A DNA stretch of 64,000 bases from Streptomyces liliifuscus (GTDB lineage: Bacteria; Actinomycetota; Actinomycetes; Streptomycetales; Streptomycetaceae): positions 10,168,001 to 10,232,000 of the forward strand of contig NZ_CP066831.1 of the NCBI RefSeq assembly GCF_016598615.1. Direction: 5' to 3'. Position numbers and translations under genes: made by a program. Shown one piece after another: positions 59,383 through 64,000 of the stretch; the stretch's first letter is position 1, and each line of letters opens with the position of its first letter. Under the pieces are notes generated by a model that made no database searches, was not told the DNA's origin, and saw only the letters and a list, made by a program, of their open reading frames with translations.

Positions 59383-59448
59383 AAGAACCCCCTCGGGCTG
59401 GGAGGACAACCTCCTCCTGAAGTGCGGTCCACAGCCTCAAGTCACCCT

Positions 59449-59475
59449 GTTTCCAGGGTGTTTCGCGGTACTTTC
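59449..59475 (-). promoter_or_regulatory. GlnR-like box upstream of urtA
   Basis: On the minus strand: GAAAG, 6 nt, GAAAC, 6 nt, GAAAC, that is, three half-sites on an 11-bp rhythm. GlnR binds GTnAC-n6-GAAAC units with just this spacing, and it controls nitrogen genes including urea uptake in actinomycetes. The site lies about 70-95 bp before the urtA start. Confidence 0.65.
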
Positions 59476-59498
59476 CCGGCGGTATCTTCCGGCTCTCA

Positions 59499-59590
59499 TC
59501 GGGCAACAAAAAATGCCCGGGGCGGAATTCTTCGCATGAATTCACAGTTCGCCCGAGGCATTCTAATTACTTCCTGCGGGAAGTATCTTC
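59499..59590. terminator. structured region with nested hairpins between the binding-protein gene and urtA
   Basis: CGGGCA/TGCCCG with an A-rich loop (about 59499-59515), a larger pairing of ATGCC near 59512 with GGCAT near 59560 that encloses two GAATTC sites, and CTTCC/GGAAG after it. It lies past the stop of the minus-strand binding-protein gene and may end its transcript before the urt promoter. Confidence 0.45.
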
Positions 59591-59607
59591 GCGGAAGCGC
59601 GAGTATG

Positions 59608-60720
59608 TCAAGGCTGGGTTTCGTGAAGATCCAGCTGGGCCACGACATCGAAGTCCACGCCGTCCGCCCGCGCCAGATAGATGCGCTGGCGTACGTGGCT
59701 GCCGCGCAGATGGAGCAGCCCGCGCGGCCCCTCGTACGAGACGGTGTCCGCCGACGCGCCGATCGCCGAGACGTCGAGGGTCCTGGCACGGTCGATGAGC
59801 GCGGCGAGCAGCAGGACTCCCTCGTAACAGGATTCGCCGAGGCTGCCGAGGACCGGTGCCTCGACTCCGTACCGTCCGGCGTACTGGCCGTGGAAGTCGA
59901 GGGTGTCCTGGTTGGCGAGGGAGGCGAAGAACCCGGCCGTGCTGTAGAGGCCGGCGGTGGCCGTGGGGCCGCTCGCCATCAGCATGTTCTCGTCCATCAG
60001 GGTGCTGAGCCGAAGGCACCGCTCGTCGAGGCCGGACGCGGCGAACGCGCGATTGAACCGGACCGCGTCGCTGCCCACGAGCAGCATCAGCACGGCGTCC
60101 GCCTCCGACCGCTCGATCCGTCGCAGCACCCCGTCGAAGTCATGGGTGCCCAGCGGCAGATACGCCTCCGCGCAGATACCGCCGCCCGACTCGCGCGCGT
60201 AACGGTGAGCCGCCCTGGCCGTACGGCGTGGCCACACATAGTCGTTGCCCACCACGAACCACCGGCGTACCCGGTGCTCGCGGGCCAACAGACGCATGGC
60301 GGGCCGCAGTTGGTCGTTCGGGGTCTCGCTCGTCAGGAACACACCGGCCGTGTCCTCGCCGCCCTCGTACAGCGCCGTATACACGTACGGCACGCGGTGG
60401 GCGATGCGTGGTGCCAGCTTCTGGCGTACCGAGGAGATGTGCCAGCCGGTGACGCCCTGCACGATGCCGAGGTCGACCAGTGCCTCGACGTTCTCGGCGA
60501 TGCGGTGCGGTTCGGCGCCGCCGTCGACCGGCAGCAGTCGCAGCTCCTTGCCGAGCACCCCGCCCGAGCGGTTGACCTCCTCCGCGGCGAGCCGCGCGCA
60601 CAGCTCGCACGTGGGCCCGAAGATCCCCGCGGCGCCCTGCATGGGAAAGACCAGCGCCACGCTGACGACCGAGTCGTCGGCCGTGAACCAGTCGAGCGGA
60701 GGCGGGTCGAGCCGGACCAT
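59608..60720 (-). CDS. cytoplasmic UrtA/AmiC-like ligand-binding protein
   Basis: A 370-aa periplasmic-binding-protein-fold protein of the peripla_BP_5/6 (AmiC, UrtA) family without signal peptide or lipobox. It has VALVFPMQGAAGIFGPTCEL, GVLGKELRLLPVDGG, VYTALYEGGEDTAGVFL and VVGNDYVWPRRTARAAHRYA. The parallel with UrtA (YVFPRTANKIIRAYA) is plain. A soluble intracellular member suggests a ligand sensor (as AmiC is for AmiR) rather than a transporter part. ATG 60720 is taken; longer frames are not conserved. It stands upstream of urtA in line and divergent from a MarR gene. No ANTAR partner is near. Confidence 0.8.
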   Translation of the reverse strand: MVRLDPPPLDWFTADDSVVSVALVFPMQGAAGIFGPTCELCARLAAEEVNRSGGVLGKELRLLPVDGGAEPHRIAENVEALVDLGIVQGVTGWHISSVRQKLAPRIAHRVPYVYTALYEGGEDTAGVFLTSETPNDQLRPAMRLLAREHRVRRWFVVGNDYVWPRRTARAAHRYARESGGGICAEAYLPLGTHDFDGVLRRIERSEADAVLMLLVGSDAVRFNRAFAASGLDERCLRLSTLMDENMLMASGPTATAGLYSTAGFFASLANQDTLDFHGQYAGRYGVEAPVLGSLGESCYEGVLLLAALIDRARTLDVSAIGASADTVSYEGPRGLLHLRGSHVRQRIYLARADGVDFDVVAQLDLHETQP

Positions 60721-60923
60721 GAGGGCATGATTCCGGGAACGCCCGGTGAACTCCAATCCGTCTCGGGGTACGGTCCGCGCCCGCGGTGCCGGAGACCTGG
60801 ACCCCGTGGGTGTGCGGCGACCGGGCCCCGGCATGCGGTGCGAGCGTGCGGCGACAGATGTGGGAGATCCTTGTGGGAAGCGGGACTTGTAAGATGTGCT
60901 GACCCCCGGGAGCGAGGAGAAGG

Positions 60924-61370
60924 ATGCCGACCCCACCTCCGCGTCGGTCTCAGGACCTCATGCACCTCTTGACGCGGGCCGAGCGACTGGCGGCGCGCCG
61001 GCTCCAGGCCGCCCTCGACGAGCACGGCTGCACGCTCGACGCCTGGCGTGTGCTCTCCCTGCTCTCCGACGGTGAGGGCCACCCGATGGCGGCGGTCGCC
61101 GAGGCGGCCTTCCTGCCGCCGCCGACCCTCACCAAACTGGTCGACCAACTCGTCGACCAGAACCTCGTCTACCGACGCGTCGACCCTCTGGACCGGCGCC
61201 GCATCCTCGCCCACCTCACCCCGCGCGGCGAGGACCACTGGCGGCGCGTCGACCGAGAGGTCCGCGCCCAGTGGCCCGTCCTGAGCGACGGCGACGACGA
61301 ACTGCTGCGGGGGCTGCTGCACCGGCTGGCGGACACGCTCGACGGGGCGGCGGCAGAGTCCTCCGTGTAG
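60924..61370 (+). CDS. MarR-family regulator
   Basis: A 148-aa winged-helix regulator: DAWRVLSLLSDGEGHPMAAV, then AEAAFLPPPTLTKLVDQLVD and NLVYRRVDPLDRRRILAHLT (the wing with DxRRxxLxLT). GAGGAG precedes the ATG. It is divergent from the binding-protein gene and followed by an aldehyde dehydrogenase gene; either may be its target. Confidence 0.88.
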   Translation: MPTPPPRRSQDLMHLLTRAERLAARRLQAALDEHGCTLDAWRVLSLLSDGEGHPMAAVAEAAFLPPPTLTKLVDQLVDQNLVYRRVDPLDRRRILAHLTPRGEDHWRRVDREVRAQWPVLSDGDDELLRGLLHRLADTLDGAAAESSV

Positions 61371-61473
61371 GCGTCCGCCGCCGGAGGGCCTCGCCGCGAG
61401 CCGCCGTTGCGCCCTCGGTGTGATCTGTGACGCTCATGGCCACCTGCTTCGCGTGGTCCGGAATCATGATGCC

Positions 61474-61494
61474 GTATAAATGGTTGGCATATAC
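61474..61494. promoter_or_regulatory. AT-rich inverted repeat upstream of the aldehyde dehydrogenase
   Basis: Arms GTATA and TATAC, with ATG/CAT inside, in a locally AT-rich stretch containing TATAAA. It could be the -10 region and a MarR-type operator at once. Confidence 0.4.
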
Positions 61495-61557
61495 ATCGAG
61501 CTTGCCGCTCGACCCACCGTACGCGGGCCACCGGCCCGCTCCGACCAGCGAGGCACC

Positions 61558-62880
61558 GTGAACCAGCCCACCCCCGAGCAGCCCGTCGACGTCGTGGCCC
61601 GGCTGCGCGCCACCTTCCGTACCGGCCGCACCAAGCCCGTCGTATGGCGCACCACCCAGCTGCGCCGCCTGCGCGAGCTGCTCACCACGCACGGCGAGGA
61701 CCTGGCCGCGGCCCTCCACGCCGACCTGGGCAAGAGCTCCACCGAGGCGTTCCGCACGGAGATCAACTTCGTCGTGCGGGAGATCGACCACACCCTGGAG
61801 CACCTCGACGATTGGCTGCGCCCCGAGTCGGCCCCCGTTCCCGCGCACCTCGGCGAGGACGCCACGGCCTGGACGCAGTACGACCCGCTGGGTGTCGTCC
61901 TGGTGATCGCGCCCTGGAACTACCCGGCGCAGCTCCTGCTCGCGCCGATGGTCGGCGCGCTCGCCGCGGGCAACGCGGTCGTCGTCAAGCCCAGTGAGCT
62001 GGCCCCGGCCACCTCCGCCTTCCTCGCCCGGTTCCTGCCGGAGTACCTCGACACCGACGCGGTCGCCGTCGTCGAGGGCGGCATCCCCGAGACCACGGCC
62101 CTGCTCGCCGAGCGCTTCGACCACATCTTCTACACCGGCAACGGCACCGTCGGCCGCATCGTTATGACCGCCGCCGCCCAGCACCTCACCCCGGTCACCC
62201 TCGAACTCGGCGGCAAGTCCCCGGCGTTCGTCGACCGGGACGCCGACCTGTCCGTCGTCGCGGACCGCCTCGCCCGCGGCAAGTTCCTCAACGCCGGGCA
62301 GACCTGCGTCGCCCCCGACTACGTACTCACCGACCCGGAGACGGCCCGCGCCCTGGAACCGGCTCTGGTCAAGGCCGTCGAGGACTTGTACGGGTCCGAC
62401 GCTTCCACCTCCACCGAGTACGGCCGGATCATCAACGAGCGGCACTTCGACCGCCTCAGCGGGCTGCTCGGTTCCGGCCGTGTCGTCGTGGGCGGTGGCA
62501 GCGACCGCGCCACCAAGTACATCGCGCCGACCGTTCTGGCCGACGTGGACCCCGACTCGCCGGTCATGGGCGAGGAGATCTTCGGCCCGGTCCTGCCGAT
62601 CGTGACCGTACCGGGGCTCGACGAGGCCCTCGAATTCATCAACGACCGGGACAAGCCCCTGGCTCTGTACGTCTTCACGGAGTCCGACGTCACCCGTGAG
62701 CGGCTGGCCGCCGAGACGTCCTCCGGCGGCCTCGGGTTCGGTCTGCCGCTCGCCCATCTCACCGTCTCCGACCTGCCGTTCGGCGGCGTCGGCGAGAGCG
62801 GTATGGGCAACTACCACGGGCGCTACTCGATCGAGACGTTCAGCCACCGCAAGGCGGTTTTGGAGAAGCCGCTGAGCTGA
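61558..62880 (+). CDS. aldehyde dehydrogenase (short, class 3-like)
   Basis: A 440-aa NAD(P)-dependent enzyme, shorter than typical 480-500 aa ALDHs, as in class 3. It has IAPWNYPAQLLLAPMVGALA, then KPSELAPATSAFLA, FYTGNGTVGRIVMTAAA, VTLELGGKSPAFVD (general-base Glu) and LNAGQTCVAPDYVL (catalytic Cys). It oxidises aldehydes, perhaps fatty or aromatic. The GTG at 61558 is preceded by GAGG. Confidence 0.9.
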   Translation: MNQPTPEQPVDVVARLRATFRTGRTKPVVWRTTQLRRLRELLTTHGEDLAAALHADLGKSSTEAFRTEINFVVREIDHTLEHLDDWLRPESAPVPAHLGEDATAWTQYDPLGVVLVIAPWNYPAQLLLAPMVGALAAGNAVVVKPSELAPATSAFLARFLPEYLDTDAVAVVEGGIPETTALLAERFDHIFYTGNGTVGRIVMTAAAQHLTPVTLELGGKSPAFVDRDADLSVVADRLARGKFLNAGQTCVAPDYVLTDPETARALEPALVKAVEDLYGSDASTSTEYGRIINERHFDRLSGLLGSGRVVVGGGSDRATKYIAPTVLADVDPDSPVMGEEIFGPVLPIVTVPGLDEALEFINDRDKPLALYVFTESDVTRERLAAETSSGGLGFGLPLAHLTVSDLPFGGVGESGMGNYHGRYSIETFSHRKAVLEKPLS

Positions 62881-62905
62881 ATCGGAGCGGCCGCGGGGTG
62901 GGTTG

Positions 62906-62938
62906 ACTGGTCTACACCCTTGACTGGTCCAGACCAAG
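62906..62938 (+). promoter_or_regulatory. paired DasR-like boxes / chitinase promoter repeats
   Basis: ACTGGTCTACACCCTT (62906-62921) and ACTGGTCCAGACCAAG (62923-62938), 17 bp apart. The second has a perfect TGGTC/GACCA palindrome. They match the dre consensus of DasR (ACTGGTCTAGACCAGT-like) and the known direct repeats of Streptomyces chitinase promoters. Confidence 0.8.
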
Positions 62939-63076
62939 GGAGTTGAGTGTGCCTCCACACCCCCCACCACGGCCGCCCCGTACGCCGTGGCCGGTCACAC
63001 CGGCCTGTGCGCACAAGGTTCCGCTTCGCTCTGCCCTCGTACAGGGGCGGCCGTGCTCCGCGAAGGAGTTGGTCCT

Positions 63077-63961
63077 GTGTCGAGGCGTCGTATCTCCGCG
63101 TTCGTGGCCGCGCTCATGCTCGCAAGCGCCGCGCCGGTGCTCCTGCCGGCGTCGAGCGCGTCCGCGGCGGCCTGTTCGAGCTACCCGAGCTGGGTGGCCG
63201 GCAAGTCCTACGTCACCGGCAACATCGTCCGCTACACCGACGGCAAGGCCTACATAGCCGAGCACGACAACCCGGGCTACGACCCCACCATCAGCACCTG
63301 GTACTGGGAGCCGTACGCCTGTGACGGAGGCACCAACCCCTCCGGATTCGTCGTGAGCGAGGCACAGTTCAACCAGATGTTCCCGAGCCGGAACTCCTTC
63401 TACACGTACAGCGGTCTCAAGGCCGCGATGAGCGCCTATCCGGCCTTCGCGAACACCGGCAGCGACACGGTGAAGAAGCAGGAGGCCGCGGCCTTCCTCG
63501 CCAACGTCAGCCACGAGACCGGCGGACTGGTCCACATCGTCGAGCAGAACACCGCCAACTACCCCCACTACTGCGACTGGGGCCAGCCCTACGGCTGCCC
63601 GGCAGGCCAGGCCGCGTACTACGGCCGCGGACCGATCCAGCTCAGCTGGAACTTCAACTACAAGGCCGCGGGCGACGCGCTGGGCATCGACCTCCTCAAC
63701 AACCCCTGGCTGGTGCAGAACGACGCCGCCGTGGCCTGGAAGACCGGCCTCTGGTACTGGAACACCCAGAACGGCCCCGGAACCATGACCGGCCACAACG
63801 CCATGGTCAACCAGGCCGGCTTCGGCCAGACCATCCGCTCCATCAACGGCTCCCTGGAGTGCGACGGAAAGAACCCCGCCCAGGTGCAGAGCCGGGTGAA
63901 CAACTACCAGCGGTTCACCCAGATCCTGGGCACGACGACGGGCAACAACCTGTACTGCTGA
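63077..63961 (+). CDS. secreted family 19 chitinase with chitin-binding domain
   Basis: A 294-aa exported enzyme. The signal peptide is ISAFVAALMLASAAPVLLPA ending ASSASA. A CBM5/12-type domain (SYPSWVAGKSYVTGNIVRYT ... STWYWEPYAC) is followed by a short linker and the GH19 domain from about residue 95. The catalytic Glu is in ANVSHETGGL, and YYGRGPIQLSWNFNY is the substrate-cleft motif. It breaks chitin by inversion. GTG 63077 has AAGGAG nine bases before it. Paired DasR-like boxes lie upstream, so induction by N-acetylglucosamine/chitin signals is expected. Confidence 0.93.
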   Translation: MSRRRISAFVAALMLASAAPVLLPASSASAAACSSYPSWVAGKSYVTGNIVRYTDGKAYIAEHDNPGYDPTISTWYWEPYACDGGTNPSGFVVSEAQFNQMFPSRNSFYTYSGLKAAMSAYPAFANTGSDTVKKQEAAAFLANVSHETGGLVHIVEQNTANYPHYCDWGQPYGCPAGQAAYYGRGPIQLSWNFNYKAAGDALGIDLLNNPWLVQNDAAVAWKTGLWYWNTQNGPGTMTGHNAMVNQAGFGQTIRSINGSLECDGKNPAQVQSRVNNYQRFTQILGTTTGNNLYC

Positions 63962-64000
63962 GGTACCACCCGGGTACCCCCGGCGGCCGTGGGGCGGCGG

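Noticed and set aside
57907..60972. A 1021-codon + strand open frame antisense to urtA, urtB and the binding-protein gene
   Set aside because: It mirrors the codon pattern of clear minus-strand genes, has no domain, and is Arg/Gly/Asp-rich as expected from a GC-driven shadow.

Overview
The window looks like a chromosomal segment of a Streptomyces. The evidence is very high GC with strong third-position GC bias, a two-domain chaplin with a sortase signal, an NsdA/NsdB-type developmental regulator, a DasR-type chitinase promoter, and many GTG/TTG starts. I see no rRNA, tRNA, CRISPR, prophage or insertion sequence. About 57 protein genes are supported. Most of the long overlapping ORFs on the opposite strand are GC-driven shadows.

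Layout. (a) 1-2441: the 3' part of a LuxR-type regulator, a 14-bp palindromic tandem repeat array, and a small conserved protein. (b) 2404-11212: a five-gene NRPS-independent siderophore operon on the minus strand. Its order is ATP-grasp, NIS synthetase, MFS, NIS synthetase, PLP decarboxylase, which is the vibrioferrin pvsABCDE order. Upstream lie a FecCD permease remnant, an iron-box palindrome and a divergent FhuF-type ferric-siderophore reductase. (c) 11296-23340: cell-wall amidase, kinase-like protein, NsdA-like regulator, PAS/SpoIIE phosphatase, lipoprotein, baeRF-like protein, secreted tripeptidyl aminopeptidase and chaplin. (d) 23733-40786: mostly single metabolic or defence genes. They include several GNAT acetyltransferases, a TetR/SDR pair with operators, a sialidase-fold protein, an SGNH hydrolase, an alkylation-repair pair (Ogt plus an oxygenase), and an ArsR-SRPBCC fusion. 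(e) 40758-45848: a light/B12-responsive module with an ECF sigma factor divergent from a MerR-B12 regulator (LitS/LitR-like), a photolyase and a DUF2867 SDR. (f) 46250-51819: an organosulfur module with a LysR regulator, a Cys-Cys leader peptide, SfnG, an FMN reductase, an SfnC-like flavoprotein and SsuD. (g) 52780-54404: an ECF42 sigma factor with its DGPF partner and a matching promoter. (h) 54462-60720: the urea ABC transporter operon urtABCDE with a GlnR-like site, and a cytoplasmic UrtA/AmiC-like binding protein. (i) 60924-63961: MarR regulator, aldehyde dehydrogenase, and a GH19 chitinase behind paired DasR-like boxes.

Main points of interest: the vibrioferrin-type operon in an actinomycete; the sulfur leader peptide; the GlnR, DasR, ECF42 and iron-box regulatory sites; and a recurring pattern in which unrelated short tandem repeats (periods 8, 10, 14, 16, 19, 21 and 24 bp) sit directly on or beside stop codons.
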